DNA of 64,000 nucleotides from Eretmocerus hayati (Eukaryota > Arthropoda > Insecta > Hymenoptera > Aphelinidae), in contig CM056741.1 of NCBI GenBank assembly GCA_029851415.1, forward strand, positions 146,246,522 through 146,310,521, given 5' to 3'. The stretch's first letter is position 1. Every line of letters starts with the position of its first letter. The notes beneath the pieces are model-generated. The model ran no database searches, had not been told where the DNA came from, and saw nothing but the letters and a program-made list of their open reading frames with translations. The translations under genes were made by a program, and so were the position numbers. Shown one piece after another: positions 46,341-59,900 of this stretch.

Positions 46341-49300
46341 ATGGAAAGATCGATAAAGAATCGATAAAGAAACCAACTTCATCGATTCTGGATGAATTCT
46401 CGATTGAAAAGCCGAGCATTGCCCAGAACTGATACTCAAAATAAGCTCTTGATGTTTAGCAAAACGGAGACATTTTGAATCATTGAATGATTTTATAAAA
46501 AGATCCTGAAATGACTCGTTGACAAAAAAGTGAGAGTGAAACATCTGAATCACATGATAATGGAGTTCAGATACAGTTTAGGACTGTGTTCGAAATTGAT
46601 CCTTGACTTTCGTTTTATTTCCTTATCCGCAGTTCCCACTTGCATCATTACTGTATTCTGTAAGATTGTTTCAAAATATAAATGACGATTTCAATTATTT
46701 GGTATTGAAAATCCGTATAAATTTTAGTGTAAACTATAGAAAACGAAACAGAATGGAATTCTAAGATCTATTTCGGGTTCATCCCATTCTACATGCATCC
46801 ACAAAATTAAATTCGCACGAGTGCTATTGCGCAAAGTTTTACTTCGATAGGTTGTTTGATGTAAGAATGTTTCCTTTTACTGAGAAAGAAAACGATATAA
46901 TCGAGATAATGTTGTACACAGGTCATCAAGAAAGTTTTACCATGGTTTTTGGGGCCATTTGTGTACATTTACTCCAGCAGAAGGTGTTTGACGAGTCATT
47001 GTGAAAAGTCGAAGCAAATAATAATTCAACTACCGAGCTCATGGGAAAATATAAGAAAATCTCCGAGGATGATCAGAAGACAGCTTCGATGAGCATATGA
47101 TGAGTAACTTTGAATCTAATGATACCAAATGTGTAGATTCATAAGAATATTTGCCTAAAAGATACGATCCCTTCCAAGTACACCACGGAAGAAGAAGAAG
47201 CGTCGGTACGTATATCATCAAACATGCGTGCTGCATGCGAGGATCAGTACGAGTATTACAAGCAATAAACGAAATGCTCGAGCAGAGCGACGCAAGGCCA
47301 AAAATATAGCTTGTATACATATCCAGATCACGCGATGCCACGCAAAAGTATCACGCAGACCCATTGCGGCTTCTTTTCGATCCTATCCGATTCGCGCTCA
47401 AGTTAAACCATCTACTAAACAAGCGACGTTGTACCACCTGGCGATTTGCAAGGTTATATACTCGCAATGCTCTGATGGCGACCTATAGCTCAAATAATCC
47501 CTTGGGCCCGCGACGAGCGACGCTGCTCATACATTTCCGCCTATTAATTTTGGTATAAGGCGATTGTCTTCCCTCTAACCTACCCCCTTTACCTCCTTTC
47601 TCTTACACTTTTTTTTTTACCTGGCTTTACGACCAGCAGCTACGTAATTTGAGTCTATGTGATAAATTCACAGGGCGAAAGTGTATATATTGCGACCGTT
47701 GGGGGCTGTCCGATGGGAGATATTCGCACTGGTAATAAGATGGCACATGTATGCCCCCTTGCGTTTATAATCGAGTCTTTCGTCGATGTAGGTTTATGCT
47801 ATACCCTTTGTGATGGGATTATTGTAGAATATCATGATTTTCCATGTTGCAATTTGACAGTACAAGCAAACGACTATCTTTCGCACGGACACATTTTTAT
47901 TCAAGACAGTAAATCACCCCACTAATACCTGAATTTTCAGTTACATTAATAAGGAATTTATCCGCATTCATCTCATGTGCCATCGAGGTATTTTTAGTCT
48001 TTTTCGATTGCATATTTTCCTTTCCTGCATTCATTATCCGTATTCATTATCATCGATGTCCCGAAGAAAAGAGAAGATCGATTCTCGACCAAAGATATGC
48101 ATGGAAAACGGTACGTCCAGATGTCAAAGATTCATATGAAGGTGATCGCTTGGGATCGAAAAAATCATCAACTAACATCAGTCAACGCCGTGACAACAAC
48201 ATTGACTCAACGGATCGTATGCCTAAAAGAGCAATGAGCTGTTCTGTTCGGGGTTTGATCTTCGGATTAATTTTCGTACTTGATTCGGCTGTATCAGAGA
48301 TAAAAGTGTTGTTTTATTCCACGGTAATTATGCTCCTTCAACTTGTTACAATAATGCATAATTGCATGAATTTGCTCTGCATTTGGCATGCCTCAACCTT
48401 GAGGCTCAGAGTGAGCTTTGCAAGATGAGCTGGAATCGGATTGTTTTGGATTCATGGAAACGCAGACAGGGGTGACTTTCTAAACAGTCTCATTCTTTCG
48501 TTCATTCTGGACTGGCTCAATCGGGAGCATTCTACGGGCACTCATTGTGTAAGTTGGTCCAAAAGCTTGCAATTGGAGGCTTGCAAGATGCTGTAGGATG
48601 AGCTGATCAAGAGCAAAGACAAATACAACAATGAAAGTCACCCCGGTTTACGGTATCATACTCGAATTCATACTTTCAGATTCTCTCGATAAAATCAGAA
48701 AGTAAAATCTCATATCCTCGTCATCTTACCCAATTCGAATACCACAATAATTATTGAAATTTAAAAAGTTGTTCGTCAACTATAGTTGGCCACAAAGTCG
48801 TGATAAAATCAGATTTATTTATCGAAGCAATAAAAAAAATCCGGCTCGTGTCGACGTTGGCGCACTCGTTAATTACAAGCACGTGTTTTTTTTTTCTGGG
48901 CCCTCGGGGGCATTATCTATACGTTCATTGGTACAACGATATGCTCAAAGGCTGGTATGGCGGTGGCGTTGACGACGACTCCGTAAGACGATGAGCCGAT
49001 CTCACCTCCGCACTTCGGGGACCAGGTGTAACGCCACGAGGACGATTCCATCGACTATCTTTCTCTCACCTAATATTATTCATGAATTCGCTTAATCGGT
49101 TTGGGTGCGCGTACATGCGGGGCCAGGGCCTTTCTCTGCGTAAAAATATATAAATGTATGTGGTCTGAGAGAGGGCCCATCAGCCATCTTACCGCCACCG
49201 CCCATCAGAGTCTAGTTTTTACGTTTCGGGCTCCGCGCACTGTAATCGACGTTAATTCGTAGAAACCGTACCAGTAACGAGGACCATAAATTCTTTATTA

Positions 49301-49415
49301 GCCGGGAGCATTGGTTACTATACTATATACTCATACTCTCAGCTCCATTCCTCCTTCTTCATGTATACTTTTTTTTCTTCACTCACACGCTATATTGCTG
49401 CCAACGTGGTCTTCT

Positions 49416-49437
49416 TCGTCGTCGTCGTCGTCGTCGG
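49416..49437. repeat. TCG trinucleotide microsatellite
   Basis: Seven tandem TCG/GTC units following TCTTCT. The serine-rich frame across it is a repeat artefact. Confidence 0.9.
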
Positions 49438-51976
49438 GGTCTGATTGGTCTGAACCGTCCACATGTCTGGCCCCGATGCTCAGCGGCCGGGGCCTAATAA
49501 AAAAGCCAACGTACCCAAATTTACCGGGCCGTACCCAGTTTCGACTATCTTCCGAATTATATGTATGTACACGAGTCCGACTGTGCAGGAAATCGGTACG
49601 CGGTTAAACCTTTTTAAATTTCTATCTTTCTATCTCACTCTGTGAGCCGAAGAGCCGGCCACCCTATATCCATATGTGTACCTATGTTTATGCGTGTATG
49701 TGTGTAATAAATGGTCTAGACTCCTGTCCATACACAGAATTCCAGTTCCTGGTTGCTCACACAGATATTTCGACTCCTCCTTCGATAAATTTTTCATTCC
49801 ACCATTCTTGATCATCTTTTTTTCTCCAATCTACTTGCTCTTATACCACTATATATGCCCACCTTCGGTTCCTTCTCCCCCTAAACCATCATTGAATAAC
49901 AGAATTACGAAAAAGCAGCTCTCAATTTATATTGGTATCCACATCTCCATATGTATGCATATACAGATAAACGAGCAAAATTTTGCCAGGCAGACGGGAT
50001 TTGCTCACTTTTGCAAGCATGGTTTAGTGCAAATATTTTAGGCGATCCCAATGAAGCTACATCTGCCACGTTGCTATGCTCAAAGCCATATTCAAGGCCA
50101 TGCGACCGAAAGTATATCACGCTCCATGCCACCACGATATTCGGTTGCATGGGCACTTTGTCTCTGAAATACGGATGGCTAACTTTACTTTCTCGTCATT
50201 TTGATCTCTTTTTTCTAAATCCCATGCTATTACGCCTGAATGGCATAACTTACGTCACAGAGAAGATAGCCGCCACTGAAAAAATTGGCTTTCGAGTAAG
50301 TGAGAGGGAGGATTCCATACAGGACGCCTCAACTTTTATCCTCACTACGTGACGGTATGGCGAACAAAAAATCAGAGATAAGACTGCGTATGAAAAATAG
50401 GTTAACGATGTTGGGGTAAAATCGAGGGTAAATTTTTCAAAAGGTGAGATCGCAATTCCGGTCTATTAGATTGCAAGAGAGTACAAACGTGCATTTCAGC
50501 AGCTACTTAAACCAAACCTTTTGGAAAGTCATCATTTTGGCAACCACATACAGTATAAATACGAATTTTCGTGGGCGCCACCGCCGCACCGGTGAGGCCC
50601 AAAGATTTCTCTATATCGATGAGTATGTTCATCAGGATGATAAAGAATATCAACCGAATCGTCAAGGTCAATGTTTGCAGCCTCTAGAAGGACCTGCCTT
50701 TTGATATCTGCTTCAGGCATACAATAATTGTGACCATTTGCTGCGCTTGCAACTCACATGTAGTGCTAAACTTCATCTTCGGTTGTCCGAGAACTACAGT
50801 GCATCAAAGTACAGATGAAATGGAGCAAAGTCTGTACTTGGAAGATTCCAACGAATTCCAATTTATCCCAAACTTTTCAATCGCGCAAATTGAACATTCC
50901 TCGAGTCGGGTTGGACATTTTTCAACGTATTTCGACTCAATTCGTAGCTTTTGGAATGAGCTCTCAAATGAGCTCAGATAAATCCTAAAATCGTCGACCT
51001 AAAAGTGAGTGATCTGCTACTCACCGATTGATCTCACGTAATTAATGAATAATTGTGTAAAGCGGAAATCGTGCCCTGTGAATCTAAATGTGTTAAAATG
51101 TACAATTTGAATCTATAGAAATCACTTCTACAGATGAATATGTAATTTCTACGGATTGAAACTGTACATTACGGACTCAGAAGGAATCTGCGTCTGAATC
51201 TGTAGATAATACAAATTCAATACGTAATTCATGAACGTCGCAGAAAAATGCCCTCTCGCGCGGAGATGAGCATCGAAGTACGGAGGGATTCCTTAAGAAC
51301 TCCCAAGTTACCATTTTTTACGGACGCTTTGAGATTATGGAAAGTCTTAAAATTTCATCGTACTCGAGACCATCAACCGGTAGTAAAAAATGCCAAAAAC
51401 TATTTTTCAAATGAGAAGATTTGCAATAGTTAATGAAAATTTGTTGATAATTGTTGGCAAATTTTTTATAACTCCACCCCGCCATAAGTCCTGAGTGAAT
51501 CAAATCTCATACGAATGATTAAGTTTCAAGCACGAGAACACAAAATGTCAACGAAAACCGGAGCACTGAGTGATTCTAGCGTTTTGAGTTGGGCTACCAT
51601 ACATTTTTCCGTGATCTGGTGGTCACGTCTCCTGCCTCTCAATCACAGGAACTCCCGTTCAAATCCCATCACGGACGTAGTTGCACATCACCATGTGATT
51701 TTACAAGTGGTTCAATGATTGCTGAGATCGAGATACAGAAGAATATCCAATACAAACTTTTTCCATATTAAAAAAGTTCAATTTTACCTGACTGAAATGA
51801 TGGCAGTTTATAATTAGAATCTGTAAACTTTACAGTTTGAATCTGTAGAATTTACAGATCAGAGGGATTCAATATGTTCTGGGCAACAGTTTTCTCTGTT
51901 GTTTCAACAGATTGAGATTTATACAGTGTGCAAAACTCATCGAAGTCAAGTCCGGTACCAAAACTGCTGTGTAATA

Positions 51977-52156
51977 GGGTGCCTTTTCACGATGCAAAAT
52001 TTTTCCCCCAGCCTATCTCTCGCCGTTGGAGCGAGAGAGACAATCCCCTGCTTTAGGGTCTCTAGACCAATATATAGTCTCTCTCTTTTACTTCAATGGC
52101 GAGAGATAGGCTGTGGTGGCTGCGGTGAATAAATTTCACGTCATGAAGAGGCACCC
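51977..52156. mobile_element. Inverted-repeat element, 180 bp
   Basis: The left end GGGTGCCTTTTCACGATG is mirrored by CATGAAGAGGCACCC at the right end. A further inner pair, AGCCTATCTCTCGCC and GGCGAGAGATAGGCT, is an exact 15-bp match. The interior has GGTCTCTAGACC and GAGAGAGAC words. There is no coding content. Target duplication unclear. Confidence 0.8.
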
Positions 52157-55100
52157 TTACATACGTTCATTGCAACATAAACAACGAGAAATAGCCACTA
52201 CATAAACCATTGGATATGTCACCGCTGCGTTTCGTAGGAGCTGAAAATCAATAAAAAGTGGGCTCACCGGTGCACCGCAGTGAGTCCCATCCTCGGGCCT
52301 ATTACAGTGAATGTGTTAAGGTCTCTGATCATCGAATTCCTTCGCTTGCGTTTGGTCGTGTGCATGATGACTTTCCAAGCGGATATCAAGGCATTCAAAT
52401 TTTATCAATTAATCAAATCGCATTCAAACAATGACCAAACCATGTTTGATTTGGCTGTCTTAGATATTGAAACTTTCTTAATCAATAAACCAAAAAATAT
52501 CCAATTAGTTAAGATTGTCATTAGATTTGAATGACGACTCAGACCGAAAGGCATAATAATTCTTCACAATCCAATACTTGCAAAGAGACTTGGCAGAATG
52601 GTATGGCGCAGAAATATTGCTCAATACAGTTATCAAGCCCGGATACGCTAATCTGTACTTATGCGCATGATGTAAATTGCGTGAACGGCAAAAAGTCTCA
52701 ATTGGTATATCCGAGCGTATTAAATACAAGAATCGAGCACTCACTCAGGAACATATCACGGCCAATTCCGATTGGTTTCTCTCCGGTATATTTTATAAGC
52801 AGTCGAAAGCTCATGTATGTCGATAACAAATCGACTATTGCACGATTCAATACGCACAGAGAACGTAGGCCCACATAGTATAAACAGACATGCATCAAGA
52901 TTATCACGAACGGGCAGAAATTTGCCTAATTATAGCCTTAGTACTGGTAGACAGTCCGGTTGCGACTGCACGTGCATGCATATATACATAACTTTTTGAC
53001 GTCGAAAAATCCAGACGAAAAAAATCACCGGTCTGAATGCGAATATAAATGTGCAGCACATGGTTGTCTAGGCTGATATTGGTATATACATCATACCTAT
53101 AAGGTGTTGGTGGTATTATGGGACGAAACGATGAGGGGGAGCTCGAGGGCAAGAAGATAGGCGAGACTTGTACGCGACGAAGAGGCGCTTCTTCTTACTA
53201 GAAAAGACGCATGAATAATGCAATGATTGCACCCAACGCGGAGGATGAGTTCCTTTGTTTTTGAACATGCTTACTGCTCTATGCCGTCGTAAAATTGCAA
53301 GATTGAACGAGGCGAGGGGCGTACGCCAAAGGGTAGGGGGTATCAGTGCGTAAAAGTGACCATTTCAACTAGCCCGACTGTAAAATCAGAAATCAGCCTT
53401 CCTCCCATCTTTCTCCAAAGCCTCTCATCCTCATTCTACTCTATGCATTCGTTTTATTTTGCACTTCCTTCTTTAACGTTGCTAGAAGCTTCTACTTTAT
53501 ATCTGCTCCTCTCCCCATTACTTTATTTTTATCCTTTGCCCGGCGCTTTTATTTAGGCGTTGCTTTACCTACTCTTGCTCACAGTGTGTGCTGCTGATGA
53601 TGCTGATGTATCCTTTTCTCCGAATTCGAGGCCCGTCTTGCCACTTTCAGAATCGTATGCTTATAATCCCCTTCTCCTGTCTGTGCCTCTTCCCTCTATA
53701 CCACCTCCCCCTCGCTTGCGAATTCCTAATTATTTTTCCATCTCTTATGCGAGGCTATGCAATTACTTTTTTCTATACTACGGACTGTGAACATCGTCTC
53801 ATCCTTTCCTTTGCTCTCCTCTTGTACGAATAATTAATAACCATCGCGGTCGAACTTATTGCAGTCATCGCCGTTTCGCGACGCTGTGATTTTTTGCCCA
53901 CGTCTGATGATATAGACGCAGATTTCTGGACTCTGACTTGATGTAGCATAATTTCCCACTTTCAGAATCGAGGCGATACATTTATGCCGTCTGGATTTTT
54001 CGATGATTTCAGGTTTCAATGAGAAATAAAAAAAAAGTGTTGTTTCTTACGATTTGCATTTAATCTTGCAAGTCTTTTTAAACGCTTTTATTTAACTCCA
54101 CTTCGCCTAGTGCTTTGTAACTATAACTAGTGGTGCATGATTTTAAGCATCCGGCCCACCGCCAACAGCCAATCATGATCATGAGCGGCATTTCAAATCA
54201 GCTAATCACAATCGTTAATTTATAAGTTCTGGGGGGAATTTCAGGAATCCTCTCGTACTTGTCAGCAGTCGCGAGTGACTTTACCGGCACAATTGTCAGA
54301 TCTTTTAGATTATACTTATGTCCAGTTGCGTCAGTGTCTGATGACTCTGATCTACTGGAGCTCATTAATAGACGCTTTTATTACGCTTCACCGAGTTCAC
54401 ATAGTTTTCTCCGGACTTGGCTCGTCTATTGTTCCACAAATTTTCGTACCCGATCACATATTTGTGAACACGTGTTCGTGCAGGCTCGGGGCTCGGGCGC
54501 GCGTGAGCCAGACCGCGAGCTAGGGAGGATATGGGGAGATCGATATCGATGCGACTGATATGAAGTGAGCAGCGCTCACCACCCGCCTCATTGGCGGCGA
54601 AATTCGAATACGATATTATACGACACCCATAGATCATTCTTCTCCAAGCACCGCGTACTCTGACATTGTACTTTTTCCCGATGATTTTCATCGTTCTACC
54701 AATTTTCATCTCCTTAATATCATGCCAAGGTTGACAAAGTTTCTTGGTATAGTTCGTAAAAGCGTTTCTTAAAAATTCTTTTTACTCTTACTTATTTGCA
54801 GCTAAACATGACTTCAGAGAATCAGTGGCTTTGCAGATTTACTTCTTTTCGGATGGTACCAGTTTTACATTGAACGAACGGAGCAGAGTAATAGGAAATT
54901 GCCCCCTTAAAGAAGTGATAAATTTCATACAAACTCGTTTGGTGGATATCGCAGCTCATTGTAACTTGACCACGACGAGGAAATAAATTGTTCAATTTTG
55001 GGCCTAATTTTGTCTATTGAATCAGTGAGGTCATATTTATCAGGTTTCGTTTAGAAGATTTGTCTTTTCTGCCTCAATTTGCCCGCTACACATATCTGAT

Positions 55101-55353
55101 CCTCAGAGCCCGTCTTTCCCTGGGTCGTCATCACGTCTACTGTGGCTGTTTTGTTTTCATGGTTAATTTCTCTGACTCTGATTATTATCAATTGGAGTTG
55201 GTTCACCAGGTTATGCTCTGTCTCATCGATTAAACTGGGAGTTTTTGCCCACCTTCGGTGCCCAATTTTCATAATCTCTTCAATCTGTCTCCAATACTCG
55301 GACATATCCTTGTTCAGTATTTTCTGTGCATTCTGACGAGGCCATAAGAGCTC
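52157..55353. other. Non-coding stretch, partly pyrimidine-rich
   Basis: No gene is supported. A 440-base pyrimidine-rich tract (about 53390-53830) generates hydrophobic open frames that I do not call. A 115-codon plus frame (52531-52878) and a 114-codon minus frame (54365-54709) overlap opposite-strand frames and show no motifs. Confidence 0.5.
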
Positions 55354-55480
55354 ATGCGTCGTCTGCTATGCGCCCAAATTTTGCTTGCTGCATACTCAAA
55401 ATGAATCAGTTTTGAACGATATCGCTTCATAGCGCAATTCTCTTGGATCTATACTGGTTCTGATAAGCATACGCTCATTG

Positions 55481-55560
55481 CGGTATTTACAATATAGCTC
55501 TCGATATCGGTATTTACAATATAGCTCTCGATGCGGTATTTACAATATAGATCTCGATAT
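55481..55560. repeat. Triplicated ~26-bp tandem repeat
   Basis: Three copies of CGGTATTTACAATATAG.TC followed by TCGAT-type ends start at 55481, 55508 and 55534. The right arm at ~56740-56775 has only one diverged copy, so the expansion happened after the inverted duplication. Confidence 0.85.
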
Positions 55561-56506
55561 CGAATATAATATCGAGCTCTCGCTCGATATTCTTGAAACG
55601 GCGACCCACGAACCTGAACCGCAGTGCTATAGCTATATGGGCAAATCTCAGGAACTATGCGGTTTCGACTTTGAAATTTCGAGAATTTCCAGAATGGCAG
55701 CACATCTCCGATAAACTTTTGTTTGGTCCAAGTAATGCTCAAACAATGATGAAATACTTGCGTAAATCATTTTGGAGCCCCGCCGTGGATTTGTGAGGGT
55801 GTAGAAGTTTTTCCCATGTATTTGCGTGGGACCCTCATATTTTCGTAATTCTAATTGGCTCGTGTGTATGTGAATACATGGCATCCTTGGTGTTGGAATA
55901 GAAGAAGAGAGATGAGTTCAATGGTTTACAGTGTTTTCTGAAGGTCTGTGGTACAAAATGTAGATGTGCCTCAACCGTCGAAACGCTCATTTTCGTCATT
56001 TGTCGATCCTCACAAGCCTCGCATCGCGACCGATATGAGGCTGTAGTAGGGGCGATTCTCATAGGCATTTCTTGAGGTACAAATATCAGTTTACACGTGG
56101 TTTCCATCCCAACGGAATCGAAATTTTCGTGTGCTACACGAAAAACGATTTTTTTGACCCCATTTACGCGAAAATAACTTTTCTCATTTCAAGCCGCATC
56201 GTCGTGCGGAATCGAGCACACTATCGTTCTTGGGCTAGATTTGTAGGTTTTTGGATGTAGAATAATATGTCGTTTCTACAGATACGAAATATTCACCGCC
56301 CCGAGTGCTGCATCCATTAGAAGAGCGATACAGGAGAAAATGTAGAATCGGAGTTCGCTCCAACGAATCATCGGCACTCCGACGCATTGATAGGCACAGC
56401 CTCGGGCGAAAATTATATGTTTCTATGTATTATAATCCATCACATATCCAATTTTCAGACCGATCGGTGAACCGCCCCGCCTGTGGCGAGCTAAGGCGTG
56501 AGAGAA

Positions 56507-56734
56507 CTATGGCCCTGTTCGGTCGAAAATTGTGATTTTGTCACGAAGAAGCGTCTCCCAGTACCTTTCTATAGCAATTTTTAGACTTCTGAATGATGCA
56601 GAACTATTAAATATGAGTAGATCTTCAAAATGATCTAATGCGAGCGGCGGAAATAACGCGACTGTTGTTCTGACAACGTGAAAATAGGCCTGTTCGGCCA
56701 AACCGCATACTTCGTGAGATTTGCCCATATACAC
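56507..56734 (-). CDS. Unidentified coding-like segment (75 codons, minus strand)
   Basis: An open frame whose product starts MYMGKSHEVCGLAEQAYFHV and ends DRTGP. I do not recognise the family. Support for coding is the related YMGKSQELCGF segment in the left arm (near 55639-55672), where several differences are conservative replacements. The frame continues open upstream to about 56790 (DILET, YNAIF) before a stop, so a spliced exon or a decayed element gene are both possible. No start context or splice signal was verified. Confidence 0.3.
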   Translation of the reverse strand: MYMGKSHEVCGLAEQAYFHVVRTTVALFPPLALDHFEDLLIFNSSASFRSLKIAIERYWETLLRDKITIFDRTGP

Positions 56735-56908
56735 CGTTTCAAGAATATCGAAAATTGCATTGTAAGTACCGCAATGAGCATATGCTTATCGGAATCAGTG
56801 GATCCAAGAGACTTGCGCTATATAGAGCGATATCATTCCAAAAAGATTTATTTTGGATGCAGCAAGCAAAATTCGGAAGTCAAGCGGAGGTTATAGCAGA
56901 CGACGCAT

Positions 56909-59900
56909 TGAGAATGTACAGCCTCGGCTTAATTTTATCCGCACATTGCCTGGTGAAACTGAGAATACGGCTTGACGAGCCGATTCTGCTCGATCTGTCC
57001 ATCTAGATTTTCCACTGATCATCCATCATGCCTCAGTCAAATATGTGTCTCGCGAGTCTTGGCAATCCAGTCAGTCTCGCCTAGAGTCTTACCAGTCAAA
57101 TTTATTCGACACGTTGGTAACTGTTGATCCTAGTCAATCTGACCTGTTGGACCTGTTTGACATGCTCAGCCTGTCCATCTTACCGGGTCAATAAGGCCAA
57201 TTTGTTTCGTCCACTTTGTCAGCGATGTCCATCCGAAACGTCTGTCTGACAAATCCAACTGGTCCATGCCCGACCCAATTCATTATTGGTCAATTTTACT
57301 TGTCCACTTCATGTTGTTTGTTTGAATGTTCTCTCTGATAAGATTCCACGTCAGCTCTGCTCTCGAGTTCATTTTCTCAACCTAGACGAGCCGGCCCTGC
57401 CTTGCGCTGCAGGTCCGCCTTGTACATCTTACCTCCTCACATTCAGCTCAATCCTTTTTGATCCAGCTTATCTTGATTACTCTGTTAGATCTGTTGACTT
57501 TTGCCTTTTTCCGACCAGGTTATTTTGACCCCCCCCCCCCCCCATCCCCGCTCCAAATCCCTTGCTCAGTTTGTATTTTGATCAATCTGCCTTATGTCTA
57601 ATCTGACCGCCTGATTCGCTCGCTCTCTTCGCCTTCTCCACATTGTCCGTTTTTTTACCAATCAATCGAAAACGTTCAATTCTGAGTCTAAACTCTTAGG
57701 TGATTTTTGAAAGCACAATGAAGATAAATAAGTGTCTGGCACGGTTGTGAACTCTTGAAGCAATTCAAACTTTTTGTATTTTTTTTAATATAATCTATAC
57801 GATGCGCATCCTCTTTATGATTTTAACTATCAAACTGGTTATTGCACGAAGACTTTTGAAAAATTCGACGAGTTTCCAAAACGAAACTGTTCCCTCATTC
57901 AAAATCTCTGCTCCACCAGCATTACCAAGCGCAGATGTGGTAAAAAATTGCAAAATAAAATGAGCTTTGCTACAATGAGAATCGTCCATAGAGATATGAA
58001 TTGAATCATCTGTCTTGAAAGTCTTGACTCCCAGGACTATTTTACCATGCCAAGAATGTAGTAAATGAAAAAGACTCTGGAACTAGTCAAAAAGTCTCAT
58101 AAAAGCACATGTATAGAGGCGCATCAATACTTTCAACTATTATGGACACCTAATTTCAAGTTCTTAAAAAAATTTTAAATCCATGTGTCATGTGGACTCG
58201 TGTCTTGTTGCTACGAATACAAGAACGGAGTGCCTCGTGTACATAAACGAAATGACCGAGAGGATCACACGCACATTCGGACACGCTTGGACGATACGTA
58301 TATTCATACACCTATAAGTCCAATCAGATACAAGCATGCGTTTTATATAGCTCCTGAGCCATCAAATCCAATCGAGCTTCGCTCGGATGGCTTATAGCTC
58401 ATATGTAAGCCTTCTTGTGCTCGTGAATGCGATGCGATATTTCCATGTGTGTATGTAAATGTGCGTGAGCAGTATTATTACCTGTTCGATTTGACTGTCT
58501 GAGAATGTTATACCCAAAAGAAACGGGCAAAAAGATGGAGACGGGCGAATGTGTAGCGGGCAGATAGTTTTGATGCTATAAAAGTAAGAGAGTCGCTTAG
58601 AAATTCAAGAACTAGGTAGGCGGAATAAAAAAAATTTGACTGCACGATAAGGAGATACTCAAAGGGAAGAGGAAGTCGAAAAATTCTTGCAAAATGACTT
58701 GTTTTTGCTTCTGATCACTACATTTTAATCTCCCTTCAGGAGATAGCTTGCATCATCCGTACTATTGGATATCGCATATTTCATTTGCAATTATCTATTC
58801 TTGGCAGAGCAGTTCTGCTGCCAATTTTGTTGAACTGGGAAATTCTTCAAAAAAATTGACAAAATAACAATCAGAAAGACTTTCCTTCGAAATGACTAAT
58901 TCAAAAAGATATTGTACAGCATGAACCAGTGTTTGGCAAGATAAAAGAGCACAATAACAAAATCCGTCGACTAAGCGAATGACCATAGAAGAATGAAAAA
59001 TTATAAGTGGCTTTGGTTTGAGATTCACAGTGAGTGTCGGGGTGCGAGAGAATGTATTATATGCGGTGCAATCGTATAAGGGTAAAACGAATACAAAAAT
59101 CCTGTTTAGCAATAAAGCGAATGATACCATAAAAAGACTGGCACAGTGAAAAAGGTATTTTTATCAGTGGTGAGCTGTGTATAGAAAGAGTACAAACCAT
59201 ATACACAACATACTGGGGAACCACATACCTGGCAAGTTGGCATACCAAATCTCACCACCGTATATACCCTCTTATATACACCTCTCTCTCTCTCGCATCT
59301 TATCCAATCTTTCTTATTACTCTTTTTCTCTGGGCTTGATTTTCGGTTTACCTTTTTATACCTGAAGACTAGCCTAAAAATCGTGTAAGCTGGCTCACTC
59401 TGCACTCACATATATATATACGCGCACCATTAAATAATCCGGCCTCTCGCTCATTAGGATCTTTATGAGGCGAAATATTATTCAGACCGGGCCATCTCAC
59501 ATGCGCTCTCTTTTCTTTTTACCTTCCCACCGATCAGGCCCAACCTGTATACATCGTAAGATATCACAGCTCATTCGATGGGTATATATAACTAGGTCTT
59601 ATATGTAGTAACTTGCTCTTCGCCGACTCTATAACACTACGAACCAGACAGAAAAGGTTATTCTTTCGCCATTATTTTACCAAAGGAATTCGAAATTCGA
59701 AAGCCCGAATCAATAAAAATTATTCTGACGGTAATAAAAGCCGGGCAAAAAAAAGGATAAAAACATTGAGCAGGGAATATATATTTTGGATATACTGCTC
59801 TATGATCTACTCTCTGCGGGGATACAGTGTAACAGTTCCGGGAAGACATTCGAGAATTCAAGAGTTTCGCTTAAGGAGGGAAGGAGGAAAAGAGAGAGAG

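Larger units (their letters stand above)
41138..51976. other. Long non-coding stretch
   Basis: No gene is supported in 10.8 kb. Open frames are below 134 codons, overlap on both strands and carry no recognisable domains. The best-looking are 41290-41643 minus, 49951-50352 plus and 47659-47925 plus. Contents include a perfect 13-bp-arm dyad (46008-46035), a GC-rich hairpin (46263-46340), a TCG microsatellite (49416-49437) and a degenerate AATCTGTAGA-type repetition near 51100-51210. The text after the 3' target duplication (41138 onward) is the host flank. Confidence 0.5.
55354..56908. mobile_element. 1.55-kb inverted-repeat element with coding-like arms
   Basis: ATGCGTCGTCTGCTAT at 55354 is mirrored by ATAGCAGACGACGCAT ending 56908. 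The arms (55354-55664 and 56700-56908) share, in inverted order, TTTTGCTTGCTGCAT, GATATCGCT, TCTTGGATC, GATAAGCAT, CTCATTGCGGTA, ATTCTTGAAACG and ATATGGGCAAATCTCA. The left arm is longer because of a triplicated ~26-bp unit and an 11-codon insertion. Both arms read as related peptide in matching orientation (DILET...YMGKS.E.CG). No transposase motif was recognised; it may be an inverted duplication of an unknown coding segment. Confidence 0.7.

Noticed and set aside
49951..50352. 133-codon plus-strand open frame
   Set aside because: Motif-free, with overlapping frames on both strands, so no support beyond being open.
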